A DNA stretch of 64,000 nt from Bacteroidota bacterium (GCA_035506275.1 DATJPT010000009.1:186001-250000); one strand, 5' to 3'; positions 35,830 to 45,354 are shown, counted from the stretch's first letter. Notes: generated by a model from the letters alone, not told the origin. Numbers and translations: made by a program.

Positions 35830-37021
35830 CGGAGCCTTTACCTTGTCGGTGAATGATGGTGCGATAGATATCAATTGTTTTTTGGGCGGTTTCTTCCCAG
35901 GAAAATTGTTTTGCCTGAATTTTTCCCTTTGCCCTCATTTTCGAGACGAGGGAACTATTCGCTTCCAGCGCAAGCATGCCGCTGGCAAGCGAGTGCGGGT
36001 CGGCAACATCAACATACAGAGGCGCATCCCCGCCGACCTCGGGAATCGATGAATTGCGCGAAGCGATAACCGGTGTCCCCGCAGCCATTGCCTCGGCGAC
36101 GGGGAGGCCAAACCCTTCATAGAGCGAAGGAAAAATGAAATATTGAGCTCCCGCATAGAGCGCCGGCAGACTCTCTTCGGGGACGTACCCGGTCAGGCGC
36201 ACGCGATCCTGGATCCCGAGAGAGCGCAATGCGTGAAGAAGCTTCGGATATTCCCGCTGATCTGATATCTGCCCGACGAGTGCTAAGTTCGGATAATCGG
36301 GTTTTTGCCGGCAGACCATTGCCAGCGCTTCGAGAAGCGTAAAAACGTTCTTCCTCGGGTCGATGCCTCCGATATAAAGGCAATACGGCTGATCCAGTCC
36401 AAATCGGCTCCTGGCATTCTGTATCTGTTTCAGGGAATATTTTTGAAAATATTTCTCATCCACGCCAAGATATGTCACGTAGATCGAATCCGCAGGGACG
36501 CCGAAATGCTTTATGATATCCTTTTTTGAATGTTCCGAGATGGTGACGACCGCGGCCGAATAACGGACAACCCGGCGGGACCATGAGCGGACAAATGCCT
36601 GCTTCAATTGCTTCACCGGTCCGTATAATTGCTTCATCGAAATTGTGATGGTGTCGAGAATAGAAACACAGACCGGCCCTGGCGGGGAAAAAGGGGCATC
36701 GTCCTGAGTCGCAAAATGGCAAAGATCGAATGACTCCTTTGAGAGTAGCTTCGAGAGCGAAACCTGCGCCGCGAAATATTGCATCTGATAAAAATCTATT
36801 CCCGGCGTTTTGTGGTACATAAATTGTACCGGCAGACCGCCGATCTGAGGATCGATGGGTTTAGAACTATCGAGCAGGTATGTGAACTCGACCTCGTCCG
36901 TCAAAACGGGAAGGCGCGACAAAAGGTTGTGAACATAGGTACCAATTCCCCGGATCTTATGCTGTTTGTAGCCTTCCTGGGTCCCACGCGCATCGACAAG
37001 GATCCGATACTTCTTTTTCAT
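35813..37021 (-). CDS. GT4-family glycosyltransferase
   Basis: The 402-residue protein is a two-domain GT-B enzyme. The acceptor domain contains HKIRGIGTYVHNLL, and the donor domain contains the retaining-GT4 signature EGFGLPVAEAMAAGTPVIAS with CLYIGGIDPRKN before it. It begins at MKKKYRILVDARG; upstream codons of the frame are probably untranslated. It follows the flippase gene by 8 bases and is the second gene of a minus-strand surface-glycan transcript. The donor and acceptor sugars cannot be told. Confidence 0.87.
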   Translation of the reverse strand: MKKKYRILVDARGTQEGYKQHKIRGIGTYVHNLLSRLPVLTDEVEFTYLLDSSKPIDPQIGGLPVQFMYHKTPGIDFYQMQYFAAQVSLSKLLSKESFDLCHFATQDDAPFSPPGPVCVSILDTITISMKQLYGPVKQLKQAFVRSWSRRVVRYSAAVVTISEHSKKDIIKHFGVPADSIYVTYLGVDEKYFQKYSLKQIQNARSRFGLDQPYCLYIGGIDPRKNVFTLLEALAMVCRQKPDYPNLALVGQISDQREYPKLLHALRSLGIQDRVRLTGYVPEESLPALYAGAQYFIFPSLYEGFGLPVAEAMAAGTPVIASRNSSIPEVGGDAPLYVDVADPHSLASGMLALEANSSLVSKMRAKGKIQAKQFSWEETAQKTIDIYRTIIHRQGKGSDGKGI

Positions 37022-37029
37022 ACGGGGAG

Positions 37030-38466
37030 TCAAGATCTTTGCAGGAGAAATTTTAGTTTTGCTATTTCCCCCCACGAGACCGCTCTTGTGACGAACAATC
37101 CAGCTGAATAGAGTAATCCGCCAAGAATGATAAGCCAGACAACCGGGGAATGGTTCGTTGCCAAAAGAAGGGGGAGGAGGAAGGCATTGGCCAGAAGCAC
37201 CTTGACCAACGGGAAAGACTCAAAGACATTTCCGAACTGCTTCCGCACGATAGCGGAAAGGAGAAAGAAACCAAGCAGTTCAGTCAGCACGGTCACGATG
37301 GATGCTCCCACAAACGAGATGATCGGGATGAGGATGAGGTTCGCGACCACGTTGAACAATGCATTGATCACCGAAACTCCCAGCACATACCGCTGAAGGT
37401 TCATCCCGCCGAGAATGAATCCAAGGATAGAGGTGACGGAACTTAACGGCACCCACCAGAGGAGAATTTGCAGAATAAATCCCGCCTCGCCGAACGACGC
37501 TACGTACAGCCGGCGAATGAACTGGTCCGCAATGATCGTCCCGCCGACCGCGATGGGAAGCGAAAAAATAAGAGCATAGAATATCACATTGGACGAGAGC
37601 GAGACCGCACTCTTTCTGTCCGATTCATACAGCTTGGCGATCATGGGAAACAAGGCAATGACGAAAGCCGACGAGAAGCTGGTCGCCGCAAGCACAATGT
37701 TATAGGCCGCCCTGTAGATTCCCACCGCCTGTTCGCTGACCATCACCGAAAGCATAACGGTGTCGATGTGAAAATAGATCATCACGGAGAGGCCGGTCAA
37801 TGCGAACGGCATTCCCCCTGCCAACAATCTTCTTGCGAGCGGCAGGGAAAAGGCGAAATTCGGGCGTGCATGCCGGTAAGCAACTGCAGCGGAATACACG
37901 AGCTGGAAAAGCGCTGCGACGATCAAAAAGTAGAGGATCATTTCTATACTGGAATAGAGCCAGACCGCCGCTAACGTGAGCGCTACCTCGACGACCTTTG
38001 AGACGACGGAGATCTTTGCGTCAAGGTCCATCCGGTGGTTTCCCCTGAGAAGGCTTACAAACGAGGTGCTGAGGTTTTTGAGAAATAAGGCCAGAGCTGC
38101 AAGGAGGATGACGGTTCCGTGCAGTCGGGCGGCGTCGACAAACAGGGAAATCAGGAAAATCGCGGCAAAACCGGCCGTCGACAGAAAACACTTGGAAACG
38201 ACTGCAGACCATAAGAGAGTACGGCTTTCGTCCTTGCCGACTGCTATTTCACGCACCAAAAAGGCGTCCAGTCCCAGATCAAAAAAGGGAAGAAATAAGG
38301 TGGTATAGGAAATAGCAAAATTGAAGAGGCCGAAGTTCTCGACATCAAGCCGGTTTGCGACGACAACGGTCGAGTAAAATGCGAGTAACTTCAATACGAT
38401 CTGAGCTGCGAATAACCATACGGTGTTGCGAAGAAGTGTCTGGGCAGGGCGGACGGACGATTCCAT
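37030..38466 (-). CDS. Oligosaccharide flippase (Wzx/MATE-like polysaccharide transporter)
   Basis: The 478 residues are almost entirely hydrophobic, with about 12-14 membrane segments. They begin with LLRNTVWLFAAQIVLKLLAFYSTVVVANRLDVENFGLFNFA, a pattern of Wzx-type flippases. Such proteins move undecaprenyl-linked glycan units across the inner membrane. With the two following genes it forms a small glycan operon, driven by a promoter at 38498-38526. No Wzy polymerase is visible. Confidence 0.85.
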   Translation of the reverse strand: MESSVRPAQTLLRNTVWLFAAQIVLKLLAFYSTVVVANRLDVENFGLFNFAISYTTLFLPFFDLGLDAFLVREIAVGKDESRTLLWSAVVSKCFLSTAGFAAIFLISLFVDAARLHGTVILLAALALFLKNLSTSFVSLLRGNHRMDLDAKISVVSKVVEVALTLAAVWLYSSIEMILYFLIVAALFQLVYSAAVAYRHARPNFAFSLPLARRLLAGGMPFALTGLSVMIYFHIDTVMLSVMVSEQAVGIYRAAYNIVLAATSFSSAFVIALFPMIAKLYESDRKSAVSLSSNVIFYALIFSLPIAVGGTIIADQFIRRLYVASFGEAGFILQILLWWVPLSSVTSILGFILGGMNLQRYVLGVSVINALFNVVANLILIPIISFVGASIVTVLTELLGFFLLSAIVRKQFGNVFESFPLVKVLLANAFLLPLLLATNHSPVVWLIILGGLLYSAGLFVTRAVSWGEIAKLKFLLQRS

Positions 38467-38497
38467 TGAACCTATAAGTGTGAATTTTCTCGTATTG

Positions 38498-38526
38498 ATG
38501 ATACACAGAAGTTTTTACTTAATCAA
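38498..38526 (-). promoter_or_regulatory. Promoter of the flippase-glycosyltransferase-methyltransferase operon
   Basis: On the minus strand TTGATT (38526-38521) is followed after 17 bases by TATCAT (38503-38498). The predicted start is near 38491, 25 bases before the flippase ATG. Confidence 0.65.
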
Positions 38527-38671
38527 CGACGGGAAGTGTTCAGGCTTTCCGTTACAGAAGTCACCGGCCGGTCCTTTCTTTTAGGGTATTTTTTTGTAAA
38601 TTGTGCACGACAAAGAAGACGGGCAATGCAGCAACACGCCTGAAGAGTTCCTGTCACAACGAACACCTCCG

Positions 38672-39763
38672 ATGCCGCTCATAGGAATAGACGCAAGAAA
38701 ATATCATGACTTCGGGATCGGAACATACATCCAGCATCTTCTCAGCGAATTCATATCGCTCCCCGCGGCCCCTGATTTCCACCTGTTCCTAGGTCCGCAG
38801 GACGCTGAGACTGTTGCTGTTCCCGAAAGATGGAAGACATCCGTTTCAGCCCACGGGAAATATTCCGTGGGAGAGTTTGCTTTTTTTGGAAGAGAAATTA
38901 ATTCCAGGGGCGTCTCACTCTTCCATTCCCCCCATTATACTCTTCCCTTTGGCTTAAAATGTCCATCAGTGGTAACGATTCATGACCTCATTCATTTGCG
39001 GTTTCCGCGGGATTTTTCTTTATTGCAGCGGTCATATTCTTACGGAATGATGTTGCATGCGACCAGCAGCGCAGAGTTTATCATTACAGATTCAGAGTTC
39101 ACTAAGCTCGATATTCTTCGGTCATTCCGAGTCAGTGAGGATAAGATCATTCCTATTCATCTCGGAGTCTCGGAGCAGTTTAGCCGGTCATCATCGTCAA
39201 CAGAGTTCAGAGAGAAATTCCGGCTGGATCGTCCATATGTTCTCTTTGTTGGAAATACAAAGCCTCATAAAGGGATCGATGTTCTTCTTCGGGCATTCAA
39301 CGAGGTGACCGCATCATATCCGGATTTAGGCCTGGTTTTTGTCGGCAGCGATCCCAAGTCGAATGCAGCATTCTCCGCAATAATAGATTCGCTGCATCTC
39401 TCCAGGAGAATTGCTTCGCTCGGCTGGTTGTCGAATGAAGATTTGAATCGCGCTTATCAGGGGGCCGAAATGTTTGTCCTTCCGTCGTTCTATGAAGGCT
39501 TCGGCCTGCCGGTGTTGGAGGCCATGGCATGCGGGACTCCCGTCATAGCATCGGATGCCGGTTCCCTTCCGGAGATTGCCGGAGATGCGGCGATACTCTG
39601 CGAGACGGGGAAATATAGAATGTTTGCCGATGCCATGGTGAACGTGCTGCGGGATCATCATTTGAAGAATACATTGATTCGAAACGGAATCGAGCGCGCC
39701 TCCAGATTTTCGTGGAAAGAAACTGCACGAAGGACACTCGAAGTATATCACCGCGCTATGTAG
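38672..39763 (+). CDS. GT4-family glycosyltransferase
   Basis: The protein (363 residues from ATG 38672) opens MPLIGIDARKYHDFGIGTYI and carries a donor domain with YVLFVGNTKPHKGIDVLLRAF and EGFGLPVLEAMACGTPVIAS. It is a second retaining GT4 enzyme with a layout similar to the one at 35813. An in-frame GTG at 38603 would add 23 residues. I prefer the ATG because a possible -10 (TAAATT, 38597-38602) overlaps the GTG. It runs opposite to the flippase operon and precedes nadD by 6 bases. Confidence 0.87.
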   Translation: MPLIGIDARKYHDFGIGTYIQHLLSEFISLPAAPDFHLFLGPQDAETVAVPERWKTSVSAHGKYSVGEFAFFGREINSRGVSLFHSPHYTLPFGLKCPSVVTIHDLIHLRFPRDFSLLQRSYSYGMMLHATSSAEFIITDSEFTKLDILRSFRVSEDKIIPIHLGVSEQFSRSSSSTEFREKFRLDRPYVLFVGNTKPHKGIDVLLRAFNEVTASYPDLGLVFVGSDPKSNAAFSAIIDSLHLSRRIASLGWLSNEDLNRAYQGAEMFVLPSFYEGFGLPVLEAMACGTPVIASDAGSLPEIAGDAAILCETGKYRMFADAMVNVLRDHHLKNTLIRNGIERASRFSWKETARRTLEVYHRAM

Positions 39764-39769
39764 GAATAT

Positions 39770-40363
39770 ATGATCACTCCACCAAAAAGGATCGGCATCT
39801 TTGGCGGCACCTTCAACCCCCCGCATGCGGGACATTTGATCGTCGCTGAAAGTATTTGCGACCAGCTCGGGTTGGATAAGCTGTTTTTTGTCCCCTCATT
39901 CATCTCGCCGCATAAGAAAAAGGGGGAAGAAAAACTGGCGACGCACCGATTGCAGATGGTACGGCTGGCGGTTGGCTTAAACCCTCGATTTGATTTTTCC
40001 GATATAGAAATAAAGAGGAGGGGAACATCGTTCACCTATACCACCGTGGAAGCATTCAGGCTGAATTTCCCCGGCAGTAAATTGTTTCTGATTATCGGAG
40101 CGGATAACTACGCGGAGTTTGATACCTGGAAAAATCCTGAGCGGATACTCGAGCTGGCGTCGCTGGCGGTGATGAACAGACCATCTCAACAATTGAGAGC
40201 CCCCGAAAAGAGTAGCTCTAAGAAGGTAATATTCGCCTCGGTGCCTAACGTTGAAATATCCTCCTCGGAGATCAGGGAGATGATCCACCAGGGAAGGTCG
40301 ATTCAGTATCTTGTTCCCCGCGTTGTCCAGCAGTACATCCAGCGCCATCGTCTTTACCGGTAA
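39770..40363 (+). CDS. nadD: Nicotinate-nucleotide adenylyltransferase
   Basis: NadD adenylylates nicotinate mononucleotide in NAD synthesis. The 197 residues show IGIFGGTFNPPHAGHLIVAE with the HxGH site, LIIGADNYAEFDTW and EISSSEIREMI (the ISSTxIR motif). It follows a glycosyltransferase gene by 6 bases and is probably co-transcribed with it. A strong bidirectional terminator follows. Confidence 0.95.
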   Translation: MITPPKRIGIFGGTFNPPHAGHLIVAESICDQLGLDKLFFVPSFISPHKKKGEEKLATHRLQMVRLAVGLNPRFDFSDIEIKRRGTSFTYTTVEAFRLNFPGSKLFLIIGADNYAEFDTWKNPERILELASLAVMNRPSQQLRAPEKSSSKKVIFASVPNVEISSSEIREMIHQGRSIQYLVPRVVQQYIQRHRLYR

Positions 40364-40381
40364 CGAGTTTGCCTCCTCAAA

Positions 40382-40415
40382 AAGAAAAACCCCCGGTCGT
40401 ACGGGGGTTTTTCTT
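40382..40415. terminator. Bidirectional terminator between nadD and the DUF2723 gene
   Basis: AAGAAAAACCCCCG (40382-40395) pairs with CGGGGGTTTTTCTT (40402-40415) around a 6-base loop. T-rich tails are present on both strands, serving two convergent genes. Confidence 0.92.
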
Positions 40416-40442
40416 TTCATCGGGCGTAGAGCCGTAGCCCGC

Positions 40443-43169
40443 CTACTTCGCTTGGATCGCCTTTATCTCCCGGATCCTTTGGTCCACCATGTTTCTGATC
40501 CCGGGTATGCGTGAATAGACCTCGGCGACATGGTTCATGGTCGCGATAGCTTTGTCATACTCCTTCAGGGATTCATACGATTGCGACAGGACGATAAGAG
40601 GGTTATACTGATCCAATTGCTCGGTCATCTGTGCGTTCGTCAGGTACGGGTTTAATTCCGTTACGAGCTCCGCGGCAAATTGACGTGCGTGGAGAGTATC
40701 TCCGTTTATTCTGTAAATTTCCGCGATGTCGGCTTTGGACCGATAGTCGATGGAGAGAAGAGCATGCGGAATGACCTGTTCCATTCTGTTCAGCGCTGCG
40801 ATAGCGCCGGCCGAATCGTGCTTGACGTTCGTGAGATAGACGGTGAGCGAGAGGAACGCCTGCCGGTAATTCATGATAAGCCGGCGCTGGTTTTCGTCGA
40901 AATGCACCGCCGGATCCTGGAGTCCCCGCCACCGAAAACCGAATGACGGCGTTTGAAGCGGAGTTTGAACATCCGTCATGAGCTGCTTTCGAAGAACGTT
41001 CTCATTCACGCCTTCCCAAAAATTGCGGACTTTCCGGGGAACGAGCTTCATCGCAAGCCCGCGCATCTCCATATGGTCCTGAAGACCGATCTTGCTGTCG
41101 TCTCCGCCTGTTGTTGCAAAGTAGATCGGACGCTCCCACCGGTTCGTGCGGACAATGTCAAAGACAAGAATGTCCTGCACCCTGAGCGCTTTGATATTTC
41201 CGAATTGCAGCGTTGCCGGCATGACGAATTTTACCGTATCCACAATTTCCGACCCGAGTGAATGTTGGAGGGCAACATCGGAATTTGCCGGAGGCGTTGA
41301 CATCGTGTCCCATTCTTCCTTGGCGCTCCGCGGCACGGGGAGTGAGAACATCTGCGGTTCATACTGCACGGGCTGAATGCCCGTGATCTGATCGTCCGTC
41401 ATGCTGATCGGCACCTTTTTCGCTCCGAACGGTTCGGTATCTTTCAGCTGCTTGATGTACCAATCGGTGTTCGCAAGGCTCAGGCAGATGACCCTGACGT
41501 CTCTTCTGACTCCTTCGACATCCTGCAGGTACCACAGCGGGAAGGTATCGTTGTCGCCGTTGGTGATGAGGATGGCGTCTTTCTCAGTGCTCTGAAGCAG
41601 GTTGTACGCGTAGTCCCATGCGAGGTAGTGCCCGTAGCGGCTGGACGGATGGATGTTGGACCGGAGCATGTTCGCCGGGACGAAAATAAACGCAAGTGCC
41701 AGCGCGCAATAACCGGCGATCCTCGCCTGCTGTTCTTTCAGTATCTGCTCAAGATAATTCACGATGGCAAGTGTCCCCATGCCGATCCACAGACAGAACC
41801 CGAAGAAGGAATAGACGAAGAAGTAATCACGCTCGCGCGGCTGCTCCTGCTGCATGTTGAAGTAGACCGCGAGGGCAAAGCCGGTCAGCACGAAATAGAT
41901 CGTCATGATGAAGGCCATCTTTGGGTCTATCTTCCAATGATAATAGAACCCGATCAATCCGATAAGAAAGGGGATGCCGAACAATTGAGCGAACTTGACT
42001 CCGGCCCCCTGCCAGTCGTCCTCCTTGCCGATGAAATTCCAGCCGAAATACCTGAGGTACATATGGTTGATCTGGTATCGCCAGAAATAATCGCTGTCGC
42101 TCGTGTACTGTTTGAAATATTCCATCTTGTCCGGTTCGTTCGACCAGCGGCGTTGGAGGAGCGGCGTCTCGCCGTACTGCTCTCGTTCGAGATACATCAC
42201 AAGGCGTTTGAGCGTATTCGGGTTGTCCTCGTTGATCGGGGGGTTGGCATTCGACCGGATGTAGACGACGGCATAGATCGAATATCCGAGAAGAATGAAC
42301 AGAAACGACAGCGCCGCAATGTTCAGGATCCTCTTATTGGTTTTGATGGAATGGTACAGCAGATAGAACGCCGCCAGCGGGAGAACGACGGCGGCCACAA
42401 CCCACAGGTCGGTCGTGATCCCGAAGACCTCGCCGGCAAGCATCGACGGGTACCATTTCACAATGCCGGGATACGCGCTGAAAAAGATCAGCGAGGCGAC
42501 AACGCCGAACTTGATAATGTCCGTTGAAAAGAGGAATTGTTTCAACGATTGCTTGTAGAAACGGAAATACACCACGAGAATAGCGACGAAGAATCCCATA
42601 AGCCCGTGGATGTGAATACCCGTTGTCAACCCGACAAGAAACGTGATCAGGAGCAAATAGGCGTCGGAGTGCGGTTCCTCGTATTCTTCATGCCACCGGA
42701 GGGCGAGCCAGATGATGATGGCGGTGAACAAGAGGCTCGTGTTCCTCGTTTCGGTCTCGAGAGCGTTAAACCAGAATGTCGTACTGAATGTCAATGCAAG
42801 GGCGCCGATCGCTGCGGAACCGTAGACCGCGATCCGGTCGAACGGAGCTTCGGGCAGATCATGACGCAGGAGGATCACCCTCACGGTAATAAGGTACAGA
42901 AGCGTCACGACGATCGCGCTCGCCAGCGCGTTGATGAAATGCATGCGGACGGCGATGTCCGAGAACAGCGGGATCATCGAAGCGACGCGCATGACGATGA
43001 CGAGCAGAGGAGAGCCCGGAGGATGCTGAACCTGAAGGAGATACGATGCCGCGCAATGTTCCGGTACGTCCCAGAAAACGACGGTCGGGGGAAGCGTATA
43101 AAGGTATGTGCACATCGTTACTGCAAAAACTGCAAGAGCGACAAGACGATTGATCTTTTTATGTCCCAT
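40443..43169 (-). CDS. DUF2723 (TMEM260-like) membrane glycosyltransferase
   Basis: The 908-residue protein has about 12-14 membrane segments in its first 530 residues and a soluble C-terminal part with TPR-like helices (SQSYESLKEYDKAIATMNHV). The first periplasmic loop shows the family DxxE (WDVPEHCAAS) followed by VQHPPGSP, the putative catalytic region of GT-C enzymes. The eukaryotic relative TMEM260 is a protein O-mannosyltransferase; the bacterial substrate is not established. The ATG at 43169 is preferred over a TTG at 43205, which would lie at the predicted transcript start. Confidence 0.87.
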   Translation of the reverse strand: MGHKKINRLVALAVFAVTMCTYLYTLPPTVVFWDVPEHCAASYLLQVQHPPGSPLLVIVMRVASMIPLFSDIAVRMHFINALASAIVVTLLYLITVRVILLRHDLPEAPFDRIAVYGSAAIGALALTFSTTFWFNALETETRNTSLLFTAIIIWLALRWHEEYEEPHSDAYLLLITFLVGLTTGIHIHGLMGFFVAILVVYFRFYKQSLKQFLFSTDIIKFGVVASLIFFSAYPGIVKWYPSMLAGEVFGITTDLWVVAAVVLPLAAFYLLYHSIKTNKRILNIAALSFLFILLGYSIYAVVYIRSNANPPINEDNPNTLKRLVMYLEREQYGETPLLQRRWSNEPDKMEYFKQYTSDSDYFWRYQINHMYLRYFGWNFIGKEDDWQGAGVKFAQLFGIPFLIGLIGFYYHWKIDPKMAFIMTIYFVLTGFALAVYFNMQQEQPRERDYFFVYSFFGFCLWIGMGTLAIVNYLEQILKEQQARIAGYCALALAFIFVPANMLRSNIHPSSRYGHYLAWDYAYNLLQSTEKDAILITNGDNDTFPLWYLQDVEGVRRDVRVICLSLANTDWYIKQLKDTEPFGAKKVPISMTDDQITGIQPVQYEPQMFSLPVPRSAKEEWDTMSTPPANSDVALQHSLGSEIVDTVKFVMPATLQFGNIKALRVQDILVFDIVRTNRWERPIYFATTGGDDSKIGLQDHMEMRGLAMKLVPRKVRNFWEGVNENVLRKQLMTDVQTPLQTPSFGFRWRGLQDPAVHFDENQRRLIMNYRQAFLSLTVYLTNVKHDSAGAIAALNRMEQVIPHALLSIDYRSKADIAEIYRINGDTLHARQFAAELVTELNPYLTNAQMTEQLDQYNPLIVLSQSYESLKEYDKAIATMNHVAEVYSRIPGIRNMVDQRIREIKAIQAK

Positions 43170-43213
43170 GTTCACTGAGTGGATAGATGAAGAATGCGGT
43201 TCCAAAACTATAT

Positions 43214-43242
43214 AGTATATGGCATTATTTCCTCGAATTCAA
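43214..43242 (-). promoter_or_regulatory. Promoter of the DUF2723 gene
   Basis: On the minus strand TTGAAT (43242-43237), 17 bases and TATACT (43219-43214). The start is expected near 43207, leaving a leader of about 38 bases. Confidence 0.65.
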
Positions 43243-43267
43243 GGCCGAAGTGATTTTCTTCCCGCCA

Positions 43268-43296
43268 TTGAGTACTATTCTTCGATTGTGTATATT
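43268..43296 (+). promoter_or_regulatory. Promoter of the tatA-zinc-ribbon gene
   Basis: TTGAGT (43268-43273), 17 bases and TATATT (43291-43296). The expected start near 43303 gives a leader of about 130 bases, in which I see no known element. Confidence 0.65.
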
Positions 43297-43431
43297 GGAA
43301 CAATATGACTCTGCCTCGCGGAAGATGAGGGGATTCCTTTGGTTTTGTCTTCAATGCGAAAGGATGAAAGGCAGCAGGAGATTCGGCTGTCTCAGAGGCG
43401 GGGAAAGAAAAACATCTTTGAAAGGAAGAAA

Positions 43432-43776
43432 ATGGGAAATCTTGGTGCACCTGAACTGATCTTGATCCTTCTCGTCATCCTGATTTTTTTCGGCGCTAAA
43501 AAAATTCCCGAAATCGCGCAAGGATTCGGGAAGGGAGTCAGAGAATTCAGGAAAGCGAGCAAGGACATTCAGGAAGACATCGCCGCGGATGAAGCAAAAG
43601 TTATCGAAGAGAAAAAGAACGTCTGTCCATACTGCAGCGCTCCCTTTGTCGAGGGGGCAAAATTCTGCCCTTCATGCGGAAAATCTCTTTCCGGCGTGAC
43701 GTGCTCAAAATGCCATGCGAACAACCCCGTGGGAAGCAGATTCTGCAAGGAATGCGGCAACCAGCTCACGGCCTGA
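43432..43776 (+). CDS. TatA-like twin-arginine translocase subunit fused to a double zinc ribbon
   Basis: Residues 1-45 are a typical TatA: a short N-terminus, a hydrophobic helix (GAPELILILLVILIFFGAKK) and an amphipathic helix (PEIAQGFGKGVREFRKA). After a charged linker (46-63) come two zinc-ribbon units, Cys65-x2-Cys68 with Cys79-x2-Cys82, and Cys91-x2-Cys94 with Cys105-x2-Cys108. All eight cysteines are in place. Ordinary TatA ends in an unstructured polar tail, so the fusion is unusual. The ATG at 43432 has AAGGAAG upstream; the longer open frame from 43339 is rejected. No tatC is nearby. Confidence 0.88.
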   Translation: MGNLGAPELILILLVILIFFGAKKIPEIAQGFGKGVREFRKASKDIQEDIAADEAKVIEEKKNVCPYCSAPFVEGAKFCPSCGKSLSGVTCSKCHANNPVGSRFCKECGNQLTA

Positions 43777-43814
43777 TAACGTTACGGCTCCGCGTAGACG
43801 TCTGATTTTTATCG

Positions 43815-44732
43815 ATGGTACTGCCTATGATCTCTCAAGAGTTTCTGGCCAAGATTCCGATTTTTGAAAAGCTCTCATCGGCTGATCTCGAAGTCTTGCG
43901 TACCCTGTGGCATCCCCGGGATTTGAAGCAGAACGAAGTGTTGTTCCGGAAAGGGGAGAGCGGGTCTTCGATGTACATCATCGAGGAAGGGAGTATTGAG
44001 ATTTCAGTCCCGTCCCAGACCGAGAAAAAGGACATACGGGTCTCCCTCCTGAGCCAGGGAGAATTTTTCGGCGAGCTTTCTCTTGTTGACGGGCTTCCCC
44101 GGACGGCCAAAGCCACGGCAACCAGCGACAGCCGGCTTCTGGAAATGATGCGCGATCATTTCATCCAATTTGTCACCACCCGTCCCACGGTGGCGATCTC
44201 GATGATCAGCGAGATGGGAAAGCGGCTGCGCGCGACGAACGACCTTGTGACGACGCTCGCTTCGAAAAACGTGAATGTCGAGATGGAGGAGCAATTGAGC
44301 TTCGGGGACAGGCTCGCCGACAAGGTCGCAGATTTTGTAGGAAGCTGGACGTTCGTCATTTATTTTTTCGTCTGCCTTATCCTGTGGATTCTACTTAACG
44401 TCATGGAGTTTATTTTCAAACCGTTCGACGCGTATCCTTTTGTCTTCCTCAACCTCGTCCTTGCCGTGGTCGCCTCTCTGCAGGCCCCCTTGATCATGAT
44501 GAGCCAGAATAGAGCCCAAAAACAGGACCGTTTGAAGGCGGACCTCGACTACCAGGTGAGTTTGAAATCGGAATTAATGCTCCAGCAGCTGCATGTCAAG
44601 ACCGACGAAATGCGCGCTCTCGAATTCGAAACGATGGAGCAGATACTCAAAAAGGAGCTCGCCTACATCCGCCATCAACTTCAAGAGATTCGTAATCTCC
44701 CCGCTGAGGCCCCTCTGCCGAAAGATAGTTGA
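43815..44732 (+). CDS. Cyclic-nucleotide-binding domain protein with DUF1003 membrane domain
   Basis: Residues 10-125 form a cNMP-binding domain (FRKGESGSSMYIIEEGSIEI, FFGELSLVDGLPRTAKATA). The DUF1003 domain follows (about 165-250) with two membrane helices and the conserved PFVFLNLVLAVVASLQAPLIMMSQNRAQKQDR segment, then a coiled coil to the end (305 residues). It probably senses a nucleotide at the membrane face, although in many such proteins the site no longer binds cAMP. It follows tatA by 38 bases on the same strand. Confidence 0.87.
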   Translation: MVLPMISQEFLAKIPIFEKLSSADLEVLRTLWHPRDLKQNEVLFRKGESGSSMYIIEEGSIEISVPSQTEKKDIRVSLLSQGEFFGELSLVDGLPRTAKATATSDSRLLEMMRDHFIQFVTTRPTVAISMISEMGKRLRATNDLVTTLASKNVNVEMEEQLSFGDRLADKVADFVGSWTFVIYFFVCLILWILLNVMEFIFKPFDAYPFVFLNLVLAVVASLQAPLIMMSQNRAQKQDRLKADLDYQVSLKSELMLQQLHVKTDEMRALEFETMEQILKKELAYIRHQLQEIRNLPAEAPLPKDS

Positions 44733-44833
44733 ACCGCCCAACGCCCAAACGTGCTTAATTACCTTTTTCTTTCCGGCAGGATGAATTCGAAGGAAAATTG
44801 TCCCCGTATGGTCTGGCTGAAATGATCCCCTAT

Positions 44834-45247
44834 TCAATTTAATTTTGTGGGTGTCTGAGTTGACGGGGTCACGGTCATGTCGTACGTAGGGTAAGTTCCG
44901 TCGCTGAGGCCGATTTTTCCAACCCCTTCAAAGACAATCCCGGAATCACTCCCGGCCGTCTTGATCGTGTACGTCCCATTGGCGTTGTCCGTGAATGCCG
45001 TCGTTGCGAGCTGCGCCAGGCCTGTCGCGTCAGCGGTGAGGGCGGAAAAAGTATTGACTCCTCCTCCAAGAGAGGTCGGCTTTGAATAGTATTGCTGGGC
45101 CTTGATCGCGAGTTTTTTCAGATCGCCGATGACTGCGGCGCGGTTGTGGTCAATCGCGTTGTCCTGGTACATCGCAATGCTGACCGCGATCGCCACGCCG
45201 ACCACGATCACGCCGAGAATGACGAGAAGAATCTGTTGTTGTCCCAT
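44834..45247 (-). CDS. Pilin-like single-helix secreted protein
   Basis: The 137 residues start with a very short polar tip (MGQQQ) and a long hydrophobic helix (ILLVILGVIVVGVAIAVSIA). A globular domain rich in Thr, Ala and Gly follows (AVIGDLKKLAIKAQQYYSKP), much like a type IV pilin or pseudopilin. It lacks the GFTLIE prepilin cleavage motif, so normal prepilin peptidase processing is doubtful. No pilus assembly genes are adjacent. The leader carries a terminator-like hairpin and the ATG has no Shine-Dalgarno. Confidence 0.65.
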   Translation of the reverse strand: MGQQQILLVILGVIVVGVAIAVSIAMYQDNAIDHNRAAVIGDLKKLAIKAQQYYSKPTSLGGGVNTFSALTADATGLAQLATTAFTDNANGTYTIKTAGSDSGIVFEGVGKIGLSDGTYPTYDMTVTPSTQTPTKLN

Positions 45248-45354
45248 GAGAGAAGTTGATTGGAAGTCGGGTGAAGCAGCTATCGATGCTCGCTGCGCGT
45301 GTGCCGGAAGAGGAGGATTTTCTTGGCTTTACAGTCGGCCGTTATAAAACAAAA

